Part shown: positions 55,124-64,000 of the stretch, piece by piece
Position numbering within the stretch: position 1 is the first letter of the stretch
How the letters are laid out: every line of letters begins with the position of its first letter
NCBI GenBank assembly: GCA_907163075.1
Contig: CAJQTY010000001.1
Location: 2,728,001-2,792,000, forward strand
From: an uncultured Rhodocyclaceae bacterium
GTDB taxonomy: Bacteria > Pseudomonadota > Gammaproteobacteria > Burkholderiales > Rhodocyclaceae
Reading direction: 5' to 3'
DNA: 64,000 nt
The notes under the pieces: generated by a model
What the model was told of the DNA's origin: nothing
Database searches by the model: none
What the model saw: only the letters and a program-made list of their open reading frames with translations
Position numbers and translations under genes: made by a program

Positions 55124-55828
55124 TTAACGCACGTAGAGGCAGGCGGCGATGCCGGTGGCGATGGCATCGGCCATGCGCACCTGGCGTTCGGGATCGCGCA
55201 GCGCCAGTTCCTCCGCGCGGTGCTTGATGACGCCGGCCTCGAAGAGCACGGCCGGCAACGTCGTGCGATAGAGGACGACCAGCTTGTCGTAGTAGTGCAC
55301 CGTGTTGGCGGCATCGGCGTACGGGCGGTCTTGTCCGGGAAGCGAGTCGGCGTGGTGCGTGGCGCCGACAAAGCCGAGGCGCCGCAAACGTGCGCCAATG
55401 GCCGAGGCGCAGCGCAGGCTGGTGGTTGGCTGCGGATTGTCGCGCGAAACAAAGAGCGAAAAGCCGGCGTGACGGTCGCTGTACGTCTGCGCCGTGCCAT
55501 CCCAATCCCAATCTTCAAGCAGTTCGGGCTGCACCGAGTCGTGATGGATGGCGATGAAGAAATCGGCGCCGGCGGCCTGCTGCGGACGTTCATCGAGGCT
55601 GGCAATGCGCCCGTCGAGGTTGATCGGCCGCACGCCAAGCCCGCGTGCGGAAAGTGCCGAGGCCAGTCTGCCGGCGAGCACCAGATTGAAATCGAATTCC
55701 CTGCCGCCGCGTGCGCTGACGGCGCCCGATGCGGCCAGCGTATGGCCGACATCGACGGCGACCTCCGCCGCGCTCGCCAATGAACAGGCGACGCCGGCCA
55801 GGATGCCGAGTGTCAGCAGGGGAGGCAC
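55124..55828 (-). CDS. N-acetylmuramoyl-L-alanine amidase (Amidase_3)
   Basis: 234 residues. Signal peptide about 1-20 (LTLGILAGVACSLASA). Zinc ligands are in VAVDVGHT near 27, FIAIHHDSVQ near 93 and a glutamate in AVLFEAGVIKH near 200. It is a stand-alone catalytic domain without the AMIN domain of AmiC, so localisation to the septum may differ. Cleaves peptidoglycan stems in the periplasm. Confidence 0.85.
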   Translation of the reverse strand: MPPLLTLGILAGVACSLASAAEVAVDVGHTLAASGAVSARGGREFDFNLVLAGRLASALSARGLGVRPINLDGRIASLDERPQQAAGADFFIAIHHDSVQPELLEDWDWDGTAQTYSDRHAGFSLFVSRDNPQPTTSLRCASAIGARLRRLGFVGATHHADSLPGQDRPYADAANTVHYYDKLVVLYRTTLPAVLFEAGVIKHRAEELALRDPERQVRMADAIATGIAACLYVR

Positions 55829-55859
55829 GGGTCCGGCAGTTCCGGCAAGCTGTCGTGGA

Positions 55860-56225
55860 TCAGAAATCCTTGCTTGCTTCCCACAGGATGAACCCGCCTT
55901 CCTTCAGCGTCCACTCCATCATGTTGAGCAGCGGATGCGCGCGCTGGCCGAGGTGCACGCCGACACGCCCCGACTTGTGGTCTTCGTCGGCGGTATCCTC
56001 GTCCTCATCGAGTCCTTTTTCGTGCGCCCTGCGCTCGGCTTCGTGCAAGGCCACCTTTTCCTCGTTGATGGCGTGGTGCAACTTGGCAATGGCGTCCGGC
56101 AGCTGCTCCTTGGTGAATACCCCGCGCGCCGTACACTCCTTGCCGATGATGTCGAACAGGTGCCGCAGATGGACGGCGAACATGATGATCTCGCCGGAGG
56201 TGTTCGAGGTCAGTGTGACCAGCAT
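55860..56225 (-). CDS. DUF1840 protein
   Basis: About 121 residues from ATG 56225 (MLVTLTSNTSGEIIMFAVHL), the family's usual N-terminus. A helical middle and an acidic linker (DEDEDTADEDHKSG) precede a C-terminal helix (HPLLNMMEWTLKEGGFILWE). Small cytoplasmic protein of unknown role, common in betaproteobacteria. Confidence 0.8.
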   Translation of the reverse strand: MLVTLTSNTSGEIIMFAVHLRHLFDIIGKECTARGVFTKEQLPDAIAKLHHAINEEKVALHEAERRAHEKGLDEDEDTADEDHKSGRVGVHLGQRAHPLLNMMEWTLKEGGFILWEASKDF

Positions 56226-56386
56226 GATTTGCTCCCAGGGTGCACATTGTCGGCTGTGCTCGGAGCGCTCGTGCACAAGAGATCTCCGAGGCGGTGCCTG
56301 AAGCCCGGCTGTTCGGACGAAGCCATGACCTCTGCTTCATTCTACACCCGGCCCGAGGCTCTTTGCAGTACGACGGCCGGGTTAAA

Positions 56387-57637
56387 ATGGTTACCCACCA
56401 GAACCCGCCATCGGCAATGCCAAACATGCTCTGGATCAGGCTCTTCCTGCCCTTCGCCGGCGCCTACTTCCTGTCCTATCACTTTCGCACGGCCAATGCG
56501 GTCATCGGGCCGGTGCTGAGCGGCGAACTTTTGCTCGGCGCCGCCGACCTCGGCCTGCTGACCAGCGCCTATTTTCTCGCCTTTGGCGCTGCCCAGTTGC
56601 CGCTCGGCATGCTGCTTGACCGCTTTGGCGCACGCCGCGTGGAGGCCGCGCTGCTGCTGGTCGCCGCCGCCGGCGCCGCAGTTTTCGCCAGCGGCCAGCA
56701 TATCGGCACGCTGGCGCTCGGCCGAGGAATGATCGGCCTGGGCGTCTCGGCCTGCCTGATGGCATCGTTCAAATCCTTTTCGCAGTGGTTCCCGGCGGAA
56801 CGGCAGGCCTCGCTGACTGGCTGGATCATGACCTCGGGCACCCTCGGCGCGCTCGCCGCCTCGGCACCGCTCGACGCGGCGCTGCGGGTGGCGACCTGGC
56901 GCGAGATATTCCTCGCCCTGGCCGGACTGACCGGGGTGGTTGCCGCCTGGCTCTTCCTCAGCGTTCCCGACAAGCCGGGAACGCCGCGTCCCGAGCCGCT
57001 GGCGGCGCAGTGGACGGGCATCAAACAGGTGTTGGCGAGCCGGTATTTCTGGCGTTTCGCGCCCCTCGGCTGCGCCCAGATCGGCGGTTTCATGGCTGTG
57101 CAGAGCCTGTGGTCGAGTGCCTGGATGATTCATGTGAACGGCTTCTCGCGCTCGCTGGCGGCCGATCACCTGGCCGCCATGAGTGTGGCGATGGTCGCCG
57201 CCTATGCCCTGATCGGGATGCTGGCGACCCGCCTGGCGCGTCACGGAATCGGCACCATCCACCTGCTCGGCGGCGGCATGGCCATGTCGCTGCTGACGCT
57301 GCTGCTGATCATCACCCAGGCCGTCGACCAGCACTACCTGCTGTGGATCGCCTACGGTGTTTTCTCCAGTTTCGGCACGCTGGCCTACGCGCTAACCTCG
57401 GCTGGCTTCCCCGTCGCCCTCTCCGGGCGCGCCAACACGACTTTCAACCTGATGGCCTTCATCGGCGCCTTTGGCCTGCAATGGGGGATGGGCGTGATGA
57501 TCGACCTGTTGCGAGCTGCCGGCGACAGTACGCAAAGCGCGTACCGCAGCGCCTTTCTCGCGTTGTTCTGCATCCAGGCGGCCGCCTATGTCTGGCTGCT
57601 GGTCAGCGCCCGGTGGGCGAGTTCCAATGCGCGATAA
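56387..57637 (+). CDS. MFS transporter
   Basis: About 416 residues (start 56387 or 56417), twelve membrane segments. FGAAQLPLGMLLDRFGARRV carries motif A. The N-terminus LFLPFAGAYFLSYHFRTANA is like that of the nitrate/oxalate-type and related MFS groups, but no substrate motif is decisive. Divergent from DUF1840, with about 160 bp between. Confidence 0.8.
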   Translation: MVTHQNPPSAMPNMLWIRLFLPFAGAYFLSYHFRTANAVIGPVLSGELLLGAADLGLLTSAYFLAFGAAQLPLGMLLDRFGARRVEAALLLVAAAGAAVFASGQHIGTLALGRGMIGLGVSACLMASFKSFSQWFPAERQASLTGWIMTSGTLGALAASAPLDAALRVATWREIFLALAGLTGVVAAWLFLSVPDKPGTPRPEPLAAQWTGIKQVLASRYFWRFAPLGCAQIGGFMAVQSLWSSAWMIHVNGFSRSLAADHLAAMSVAMVAAYALIGMLATRLARHGIGTIHLLGGGMAMSLLTLLLIITQAVDQHYLLWIAYGVFSSFGTLAYALTSAGFPVALSGRANTTFNLMAFIGAFGLQWGMGVMIDLLRAAGDSTQSAYRSAFLALFCIQAAAYVWLLVSARWASSNAR

Positions 57638-57693
57638 ACCGTATGGACCGGGATAAGCCGGTTTGACCTGAAGGCCCGCCTCTTGTCTTTGTC

Positions 57694-57786
57694 GTAGGTC
57701 GGAAAAGCGCAGCGCCTTCCGACGCGGGCGACGAGATACCATCGGCTACCGATTGTCGGAAGGCGCCTTCGGCTTTTCCGACCTAC
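57694..57786. repeat. Dispersed palindromic repeat, copy 2
   Basis: GTAGGTCGGAAAAGC and GCTTTTCCGACCTAC are perfect 15-base inverted ends, and GCGCAGCGCCTTCCGAC matches part of the copy at 31498. It lies between convergent genes and may also act as a terminator. Confidence 0.75.
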
Positions 57787-57886
57787 AACACTGGCTCGCC
57801 AGCGCGCGCACTACCGCTGCCACCTCTCTGATCCCGGCTCACCCATCGGGGGAACCGCTTCTTTCGCCTGAAAGTCCCTTCAGCTC

Positions 57887-59245
57887 TCAGTTTGCCGCAA
57901 GTTCAGGGGCTCCGAGCAAGGACAATGCGGGCGCGTCGAGCACGGCAAACAGTTCGGCGATCGGCCGCGTTTCGTCCACATCCCCGCTCCCGATGCGCTC
58001 GCCGCAGCACTGGAAAACCCGGCGCGCCAGATGGCGCAGGCGCCAGCCGACCTCGTCGAGCATCAGGCAGACTTCGCCCATGCGGGCCGGGCTGCTTTCC
58101 AGCACGCCCAACTGGGCCAGGTCATAGACACCGGTCGCCCGCAGGCGTTTGTCCAGGTGCCGTATCACGCTCAGCGCGCGCCCGCCGATGTCGGCTGGCT
58201 GCGACGTTGAAGCGCCGGCCAAGGCTTCGGCGAGCAGCCGGGCCGACCGGATCTGTTTCAGCGTCGGCAGCACGCGGTCGGCAAAAGTGCCGGACGCGGC
58301 ACACTTGCCGGTGTTATCCAGAGGCGCCAGCGCCCGGTCGATCCAGGACGCGGCCGGCGGCGGAAACTCGTCGGGCATGATGCGCAAGGCCATGGCGAGC
58401 CGTTCGCGCAGGTCCGAAACGCCCGCCCGCTCGCCGCGCATGATGATGGCCGATAGCGTATCGACGACGCCGCAGAGTTGCCCGAGCAGACTTACGCCGG
58501 GTCCGCACAGACCGGCAGGATAGCCGCTCCCGTCAAGCCGTTCGTGGTGGTGCAGCACGCCGTCGGTAAGGGCTGGCGGGAAGTCGGTGAATTCGTCGAG
58601 CACGGCCTGCCCGATGCCGGGATGCGCGGCCAGGTGCGGCCATGCGTACGGCGGCAGCGGCCGGCTGCCGTCCACGTACGCCGGGTCGATGTACATCTCG
58701 CCGATGTCGCAGAGCAGCGCCGCGAGCAGCAGCCGATCGCAATCCTGTGCGCCCAGGCCAATCTCCGCGGCCAGACCGGCGCCAACGATGATGGCCGCCA
58801 GTTGGCCGGTGAAAGCCGCTTTGCGTTGCGTCCTGGATATGCTCAGCAGCAGCTTGAGCGGCCCGGGCAGCGGCATTCCGCGCAGGTTGTGCAAGGCCTC
58901 GCGGGCGCCGCCGGTGGCGCCCAGCCGCGCGAGCACCGGGTTATCGTTCATCAGGTCACGGCACTCGCCAACGATGCTATCCAGCGTCGCTCCGCATCCG
59001 ACCTCCAGGCTGGCTTCCAGCGGTCGTTGCAGGTGCCGCCCCGTCAGCACCTCGGCAAACACTGCCGAAACGCGGGTGCCACTGGCCCACAGGCGTGCGC
59101 CGTGGTCATCGACGATGTCGCAGCAGGCCCTTACGTCCATCGCCTCCGACAAACAAGCGATGCCCTGTAGGCAGTGCGGATTGACCACGCGCAAAGCGTC
59201 CCTGGTATATCCGATGATCCCGGTCTTGCCCGTTGTGCCCGACAT
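57887..59245 (-). CDS. HD-GYP-like protein with degenerate HD site
   Basis: About 452 residues. The start at 59245 (MSGTTGKTGIIG) is supported by GGAG 7 bases upstream. An N-terminal sensor-like part (1-190) precedes the HD-GYP region: LLLAALLCDIGEMYID, where HD is replaced by CD, then HPGIGQAVL, HHERLDGSGYPAG. The GYP motif is intact, but the first histidine of the metal site is lost, so c-di-GMP hydrolysis is doubtful; binding without cleavage is possible. Confidence 0.7.
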   Translation of the reverse strand: MSGTTGKTGIIGYTRDALRVVNPHCLQGIACLSEAMDVRACCDIVDDHGARLWASGTRVSAVFAEVLTGRHLQRPLEASLEVGCGATLDSIVGECRDLMNDNPVLARLGATGGAREALHNLRGMPLPGPLKLLLSISRTQRKAAFTGQLAAIIVGAGLAAEIGLGAQDCDRLLLAALLCDIGEMYIDPAYVDGSRPLPPYAWPHLAAHPGIGQAVLDEFTDFPPALTDGVLHHHERLDGSGYPAGLCGPGVSLLGQLCGVVDTLSAIIMRGERAGVSDLRERLAMALRIMPDEFPPPAASWIDRALAPLDNTGKCAASGTFADRVLPTLKQIRSARLLAEALAGASTSQPADIGGRALSVIRHLDKRLRATGVYDLAQLGVLESSPARMGEVCLMLDEVGWRLRHLARRVFQCCGERIGSGDVDETRPIAELFAVLDAPALSLLGAPELAAN

Positions 59246-59412
59246 TGAGTGCTCCATGTTCCCGAGTGCGCTCCGGCATTCCGCGACGCGGACGCCGCGA
59301 CACAATGCACATAGCGATGCCTGATGCTCTCAGAATACGGGGGCGCTGAAAATCCGTAGTTTGCGCAAAAAATGGCGGAAACTACGGAGGAGGCGGCGTT
59401 CTCCGACGGCCG

Positions 59413-60390
59413 TCAAACGGCCAGATCGATCTGCTGTAGCGAACCGGCGCCGCCGTCTTCGCGCAGGTAGATGCCGCTGGCGCGAATCTGGGCGAGCGTC
59501 CGGTTGCCCGTGTCGGTGAGTGTGAAGGGCGTCTCCGTCGAGCCCAGGTAGAGCGCCCCGACGCCCTTGTCGTGCAGGCCGCTCAGCGTATCCTGCCCGG
59601 ACGCAGCGCGCTGCCAGACGCGCAGGGCGGCAAACCCCGGGTCGGCCTCGTCCAGCCAGTGATTGCCGTCGCTGTCGAGCTTCGCCAGATCGCCAAAACC
59701 GTTGCCCGAGCGCGTGCCGAACAACTCGCTGCCATCATTGATGCGGCCATCGCCATTATTGTCGATGGCCAGGTAGCCGCTGCTTCCGGCGAGGCTGTCG
59801 ATGCTTTCCGTCCGGCCATCGGCGTCGAGATCGAAGGTGAAGCGCTTTCCTGAAAGCTCGGCGGCCTTGCCGTCGAAATTGATCACCAGCGGATCGCGCA
59901 GCTCGACCTTTCCGCTGTCCAGCATCTTGCGTTCGCACATGAAATCGCGACACATGGCCAGATCGAGCCTGAAGTCGAGACGGCGGCCATCGGCTGTTTG
60001 AATCTGCCCGGTCGAGGAAAAATCAGCGCTCTCGTGCTCGCGAACCGTCTCGGTCAATTCGCTCCTCCATTCCATCTCGCTGACTCGTCCCGGAGCAGCG
60101 GCATCTTGCTCGGGCACAGCCGCCGCCTCCGTTTTCAGTACGTCCCGGATATCCGTCACCGGTGCCCCGGTCTTTCCCAAGATTAGCGCCAGCATGCGGG
60201 CGATCAGCGTTTCGAGCAGCAGCAGTACCCGCTGTTCGCGGTCCGTCGCGCTCCCGGGCGCAACGGCGTCGGTCTGCGACACGCCGTTGAAGATGGTACG
60301 GAAGCTCCTCTCGGATTCGAAGCTGACCTGGTATTCACTGGAGAAACTGTGGCTGGCACTCATCGCCACGGCCGATTGCTCGATCTTCAT
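59413..60390 (-). CDS. Calcium-repeat protein, conserved hypothetical
   Basis: 325 residues, no signal peptide. EF-hand-like DxDxDG loops in FDLDADGRTESI, AIDNNGDGRINDGSELFG and KLDSDGNHWLDEADPGF (about 190-260) fit the VCBS/dockerin-like calcium motif. The protein resembles a family seen next to type-I-secreted proteins, but no transporter is nearby. AGGAG precedes the ATG. Confidence 0.65.
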   Translation of the reverse strand: MKIEQSAVAMSASHSFSSEYQVSFESERSFRTIFNGVSQTDAVAPGSATDREQRVLLLLETLIARMLALILGKTGAPVTDIRDVLKTEAAAVPEQDAAAPGRVSEMEWRSELTETVREHESADFSSTGQIQTADGRRLDFRLDLAMCRDFMCERKMLDSGKVELRDPLVINFDGKAAELSGKRFTFDLDADGRTESIDSLAGSSGYLAIDNNGDGRINDGSELFGTRSGNGFGDLAKLDSDGNHWLDEADPGFAALRVWQRAASGQDTLSGLHDKGVGALYLGSTETPFTLTDTGNRTLAQIRASGIYLREDGGAGSLQQIDLAV

Positions 60391-60539
60391 CGTTTGCTCC
60401 TTGCGTGTTTAGGGAAGCAAGCCGACGCAAGGCACGTGCCACCGGGGCGGAACCTCAAAGAATCAATGCCTTGGAATTTATCGGTCGGTGCCACCGGCAA
60501 CGCTCGCCGCCCGACCGGCAAGACGAGGCCCGGCGCACC

Positions 60540-61004
60540 TCATAAACGGCTGCCGTGCTGCAGGAAATGGTTGAGGCGCGACTCCCAGTCCTGCATGAAC
60601 CGCCGGTAGTATTCCTCGGTGAAGGAAGCGACGAAAGCGTCGCCCTCCGGTCCCAGGCTGGTGTGGGTGTAGGTCACCAGCGCCGACGAACCCGTCGCCG
60701 TCGGTTGCAAGGTGATGCTGAGCTTGCACGCCGTGAACTGCGGGGTGATCTTGAGCATTTCCAGGAAGCCGTGCTCGGGTTGGTGCCGGGTGATGTACCA
60801 CACGGCGTCATGCGGCGCGGCGGAGGTCATGAATACGCAGTCCGGCTCGCCAAGACCGGATTCCGAGACGACGCACAGCGGGTCCCAGCCGGCGATCCAG
60901 TCGGCCTCCCGAACCGGGCACAGCAAGGGGAATACGGTGGCCGGATCGGCGTTGAGTTGTTGCGTATAGTGGCGCGTGACGCGGTTTGGCGGGATGATTT
61001 TCAT
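60540..61004 (-). CDS. SRPBCC (START-like) family protein
   Basis: About 154 residues from ATG 61004 (MKIIPPNRVTRHYTQQL). ADPATVFPLLCPVREADWI and a C-terminal long helix (FTEEYYRRFMQDWESRLNHF) fit a Bet v1-like lipid or polyketide binding fold. Unlinked to an obvious partner. Confidence 0.7.
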   Translation of the reverse strand: MKIIPPNRVTRHYTQQLNADPATVFPLLCPVREADWIAGWDPLCVVSESGLGEPDCVFMTSAAPHDAVWYITRHQPEHGFLEMLKITPQFTACKLSITLQPTATGSSALVTYTHTSLGPEGDAFVASFTEEYYRRFMQDWESRLNHFLQHGSRL

Positions 61005-61289
61005 GGTTTCCAGGTTTCGAAAAATAAGCTGTTGATGCGCAACGGAGCGGGAGGCGTCCATATCATTCGCCCTGAGCAGTGCCGTTCGACGCGTTGAATT
61101 CGGGTTCGATATCGCTATTATCAATTAAGCCCGCTCTCCTGTAGCTGGGCTTTTTCATGAACGCCACACCAAAAATCCGTCCAGCCGACTGTCGGACTTG
61201 ATAAGTCGAAGCGAAAGATGTGGGAGACGAGCGCGATATTGCGCGGGCTTCAGGCGGATAGTCGCTCTGTTCGCGCGGCTGCCAGTGCG
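61005..61289. other. Gene-free stretch upstream of repeat copy 3
   Basis: No gene is supported. AAGCCCGC and GCTGGGCTTTTT near 61128-61155 could form a weak terminator-like hairpin. The rest holds nothing I recognise. Confidence 0.4.
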
Positions 61290-61458
61290 GTGTTGCACGC
61301 TGTCTGGAACTCATGCAATCAGCCGGTGGGTTGGAAAAATGCAGCGCTTTCTGCCATATAAGCCCCGTTCGGCGGATAACGCTACGCTCATCCGCCCTAC
61401 AAAACCGAACCTGCCTGGCTTTCATATTGGCGTCATCAAGATCGCATCACTACATTAG
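61290..61458. repeat. Dispersed REPIN-like repeat, copy 3
   Basis: It shares GTGTTG-ACGCTGTCTGGAA, TTCGGCGGATAACGCTACGC, CATCCGCCCTAC and CATCAAGATCGCATCACTACA with the copy at 31462-31633, in the same orientation. The left arm GTAGGGCGG is decayed here. Confidence 0.75.
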
Positions 61459-61493
61459 AATTCACAAACCTCATCGTCCCCCAGGACTCCGAC

Positions 61494-62744
61494 ATGCCTA
61501 CCGCCCCCATCGGCCCGCGCAACAATCCCATCAACCGGCTCGGCACGCCACTCAGCCCTTCGGCGACGCGTGTCATGCTGCTCGGCGCCGGCGAACTCGG
61601 CAAGGAAGTGATCATTGCCCTGCAGCGCCTCGGCATCGAGACGATCGCCGTCGATCGCTACGCCGATGCGCCCGGCATGCAGGTCGCCCATCGCTCGCAC
61701 GTGGTCGCGATGACCGACGGCCCGGCGCTGCGCGCCCTCATCGAGAAGGAAGCGCCGCAGCTGGTGGTGCCGGAAATCGAGGCCATCGCCACCGACATGC
61801 TGCTGGAAATCGAGCGCGACGGCCTGGCCGAAGTCATCCCGACGGCGCGCGCCACGCGCCTGACGATGAACCGCGAAGGCATCCGCCGGCTGGCCGCCGA
61901 GGAACTCGGCTTGCCTACCTCGCCCTACGCCTTTGCCGATTCGCTGGCCGCTTTGCAGGCCACGATCGATGACGGCCAGGGTGGCGGTATCGGCTATCCC
62001 TGCCTGGTCAAGCCGACGATGTCGTCGTCCGGCAAGGGCCAGTCGCTGCTGCGCGGGCCGGACGACGTGGTCCCGGCATGGGACTGCGCGATGCAGGGCG
62101 GGCGCGTCAGCCAGAGCCGTGTCATCGTTGAAGGTTTCATCGACTTCGATTACGAGATCACGCTGCTGACCGTGCGTGCGGTGGGCGCCAGCGGCGACGT
62201 GGAGACTTACTTTTGCGAACCGGTCGGACATCTCCAGATCAACGGCGATTACGTCGAATCCTGGCAGCCGCAAGCGATGAGCGAGGCGGCGCTGGAAAAA
62301 TCGCGCGCCATCGCCCGGGCCGTCACCGAAAATCTGGGCGGCCGCGGCCTGTTCGGCGTCGAACTCTTCATCAAGGGCGACCAGGTGTGGTTCTCGGAGG
62401 TCAGCCCGCGTCCGCACGACACCGGGCTGGTGACGCTGGCCTCGCAGCGTTTCTCCGAATTCGAACTGCACGCGCGCGCCATTCTCGGCTTGCCCGTGGA
62501 TGTTTCCTTGCGCGCGCCGGGCGCCTCGGCCGTCATCTATGGCGGCGTCGACGCCAGGGCTCTGGCCTTCGCCGGCGTGGCCGAAGCGCTAAGCGTGCCG
62601 GGCAGCGACCTGCGCCTGTTCGGCAAGCCGGAAAGTTTCAAGAAGCGGCGAATGGGCGTCGCGGTGGCCACCGGCGTCGATACGGAAGAAGCGCGCGGCC
62701 GTGCCAGACTGGCAGCAAGCCGGGTCAGGCCGGTCCTCGCGTGA
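61494..62744 (+). CDS. purT: Formate-dependent phosphoribosylglycinamide formyltransferase
   Basis: 416 residues. [20 protein letters not shown] (about 24-43) is the GAR-binding N-terminus; ATP-grasp elements include [16 protein letters not shown] near 175, [16 protein letters not shown] near 215 and [20 protein letters not shown] near 285. Uses formate and ATP in purine synthesis. Confidence 0.95.
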   Translation: MPTAPIGPRNNPINRLGTPLSPSATRVMLLGAGELGKEVIIALQRLGIETIAVDRYADAPGMQVAHRSHVVAMTDGPALRALIEKEAPQLVVPEIEAIATDMLLEIERDGLAEVIPTARATRLTMNREGIRRLAAEELGLPTSPYAFADSLAALQATIDDGQGGGIGYPCLVKPTMSSSGKGQSLLRGPDDVVPAWDCAMQGGRVSQSRVIVEGFIDFDYEITLLTVRAVGASGDVETYFCEPVGHLQINGDYVESWQPQAMSEAALEKSRAIARAVTENLGGRGLFGVELFIKGDQVWFSEVSPRPHDTGLVTLASQRFSEFELHARAILGLPVDVSLRAPGASAVIYGGVDARALAFAGVAEALSVPGSDLRLFGKPESFKKRRMGVAVATGVDTEEARGRARLAASRVRPVLA

Positions 62745-62857
62745 GTTACCGGAAGCGTGGCCGCCGACTTTCAATTACTCCCTCCCGCCGGCATGCATGG
62801 GCTTCTCGGCGGCAGGAATTCCTACCATTTGGCACAGTACTAGACAAGGAAAACATC

Positions 62858-63736
62858 ATGACCGTACGCGCCGATCCGGACACCGATTTTGACAGCCTGC
62901 TGCCCGCCGTTCCGTTCAGCCGCCGAAGTTTCATCGTTACCACCCTCGGCGCCGGGTTCGCGCTTTCCGTGCAACCGGTGACGGCGCAGACCGCCATTAC
63001 GACCGACAGCAACGGGCTCACAGCCGGCGAGATCAAGGTCGGCGAAATGCCCGCCTATCGCGCGCAGCCGGCCGCCGGCAGCAACTTCCCGGTGATCCTC
63101 GTCGTCCAGGAGATTTTCGGGGTGCACGAACACATCAAGGATATCTGCCGGCGCCTCGCCAAGCAGGGTTATCAGGCGATCGCCCCCGAACTTTACGCGC
63201 GCCAGGGCGATCCCCGAAAATACACCAATATCCAGACAATGATCGACGAGGTCGTGAGCAAGGTGCCGGACGCGCAGGTGCTCGATGATCTCGATGCCTG
63301 TGTTGCCTGGGCCAAGGGCAATGGCGGCGAGACCGCCCGGCTCGGCATTACCGGCTTCTGCTGGGGCGGGCGTATTTCCTGGCTGTACAGCGCGCACAAC
63401 CCGCTGTTGAAAGCCGGTGTCGCATGGTACGGCCGGGTTGTCGGCGCGGTGAACGAACGGAACCCGAAAAATCCGATCGACCTCGCCGGGCAGTTGAACG
63501 GGCCGGTGCTCGGCCTCTACGGCGGCCAGGACCAGGGTATCCCGCTCGACAGCCTGGAGCAGATGCGCAAGGCCATGGCCGCGTCGGCCAACAAGGCCAG
63601 CCAGGCCTCGCTGATCCACGTCTACGACAAGGCTCCACACGCCTTCAACGCCGATTACCGCCCGAGCTATCGCCAGGAGGAAGCCGAGGATGGCTGGAAG
63701 CGGCTGCTCGCCTGGTTCAGGCAGAACGGCGTCTGA
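62858..63736 (+). CDS. Tat-exported dienelactone hydrolase-family protein
   Basis: 292 residues. Twin-arginine signal [18 protein letters not shown], about residues 21-40. The alpha/beta hydrolase core has [10 protein letters not shown], the nucleophile cysteine in [10 protein letters not shown] near 165, aspartate in [10 protein letters not shown] and histidine in [13 protein letters not shown] lies 6 bases before the ATG. Likely cleaves lactones or esters in the periplasm. Confidence 0.85.
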   Translation: MTVRADPDTDFDSLLPAVPFSRRSFIVTTLGAGFALSVQPVTAQTAITTDSNGLTAGEIKVGEMPAYRAQPAAGSNFPVILVVQEIFGVHEHIKDICRRLAKQGYQAIAPELYARQGDPRKYTNIQTMIDEVVSKVPDAQVLDDLDACVAWAKGNGGETARLGITGFCWGGRISWLYSAHNPLLKAGVAWYGRVVGAVNERNPKNPIDLAGQLNGPVLGLYGGQDQGIPLDSLEQMRKAMAASANKASQASLIHVYDKAPHAFNADYRPSYRQEEAEDGWKRLLAWFRQNGV

Positions 63737-63897
63737 GGGCGCCAGGCGGCGGTTGCCTGCGCCGAGGCAACTGGCCGCCTGGATAACCCGCTGGCAGGCG
63801 CCTTCAACAGCGAGGGCACGGTGAAGAGGGCGGGCGCTGAGCCAAGCTGTATTCCGGCCGGTTTTCCTAATATTCAGATTCGCCTATACTGGGAATC

Positions 63898-64000
63898 ATG
63901 CGAATCGAAACACTGCGTTCCCTGATCGCCTGCTGGCTGCTGACTATTCTCGCCGCCTGCGGCAGCGTGCCGCCGACGTCAGCGCCGGAGCCGCGCGCGC
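63898..64000 (+). CDS. Lipoprotein, partial (cut by window end)
   Basis: The frame starts MRIETLRSLIACWLLTI with lipobox LAAC near residue 20, followed by a proline-rich linker. Only 34 codons are visible, so the family is unknown. Confidence 0.6.
   Translation, partial: MRIETLRSLIACWLLTILAACGSVPPTSAPEPRA

Noticed and set aside
1-64000. CRISPR arrays
   Set aside because: No regularly spaced direct repeats were seen; the only tight tandem repeat is the TGCATTGG octamer x3 at 15432.

Overview
The window looks like the chromosome of a denitrifying betaproteobacterium, most likely in or near Rhodocyclales. The right-hand 36 kb is GC-rich core sequence: a complete narXL-narK1-narK2-narGHJI respiratory nitrate reductase locus, a dacC-dat-ybeD-lipB-lipA cluster, purT, and a circularly permuted tmRNA gene with the tag ANDERFALAA. 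This assignment rests on gene content and style. No 16S rRNA gene is present.

Region 1 (1 to about 27.5 kb) is accessory DNA, with lower GC and many transposon remnants. Its right border is a Tn7-like transposition module (tnsA/B/C-like, TniQ and a zinc-ribbon protein, all with overlapping ends) sitting beside the 3' part of comM. This is the layout of the comM-targeting Tn6022/AbaR-type family. The left end of the element and the 5' half of comM are outside the window. The cargo, left to right, is: a Pol-beta-type nucleotidyltransferase; a DUF4062-NACHT-pentapeptide-WD40 NLR-like protein with a downstream B12-binding radical SAM enzyme; a small zinc-ribbon gene between two near-identical palindromes; an IS91-type element with its own frameshifted tyrosine recombinase; a recombinase-in-trio element whose first recombinase has an in-frame stop; several IS21/IS256/IS66/IS1595 remnants; and an unusual two-armed gene cluster at 15.6 to 19.9 kb.

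That cluster is the most interesting part. One arm (+ strand) encodes a D12-class adenine methylase coupled to an HhH-GPD (OGG-like) glycosylase. The convergent arm (- strand) encodes a small protein starting MSGTSGGS, a PfkB-kinase/nucleoside deoxyribosyltransferase fusion, a QueC-like 7-deazaguanine synthase and a SagB-type nitroreductase. The arms overlap tail to tail by 66 bp. QueC-like and OGG-like proteins also occur together in type IV CBASS, but no CD-NTase is visible here. I infer a nucleobase-handling defence or protein-modification system of a kind I do not recognise as named.

Region 2 (27.5 to 45.2 kb) holds the comM fragment, a Bcr/CflA-type exporter, a DUF1615 lipoprotein, a TerB-like protein, a stray copy of part of the tmRNA gene, and then the nitrate locus. 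narX-narL sense nitrate/nitrite, narK1 and narK2 move nitrate and nitrite, narGHI is the membrane enzyme, narJ its chaperone, and a PpiC-type isomerase ends the operon. narG carries an in-frame insertion of a palindromic GC-rich sequence.

Region 3 (45.2 to 64 kb) is mostly housekeeping: lipoate synthesis, D-amino acid and cell-wall enzymes, a Spy-like protein divergent from an OmpR/EnvZ-type pair, a HicA-like protein, ssrA, an AEC transporter, tRNA-Gly(CCC), an amidase, an MFS transporter, a degenerate HD-GYP protein, a calcium-repeat protein, purT, a Tat-exported dienelactone hydrolase and the start of a lipoprotein gene. Mosaic inverted repeats of a dispersed family occur at 31.5, 57.7 and 61.3 kb.
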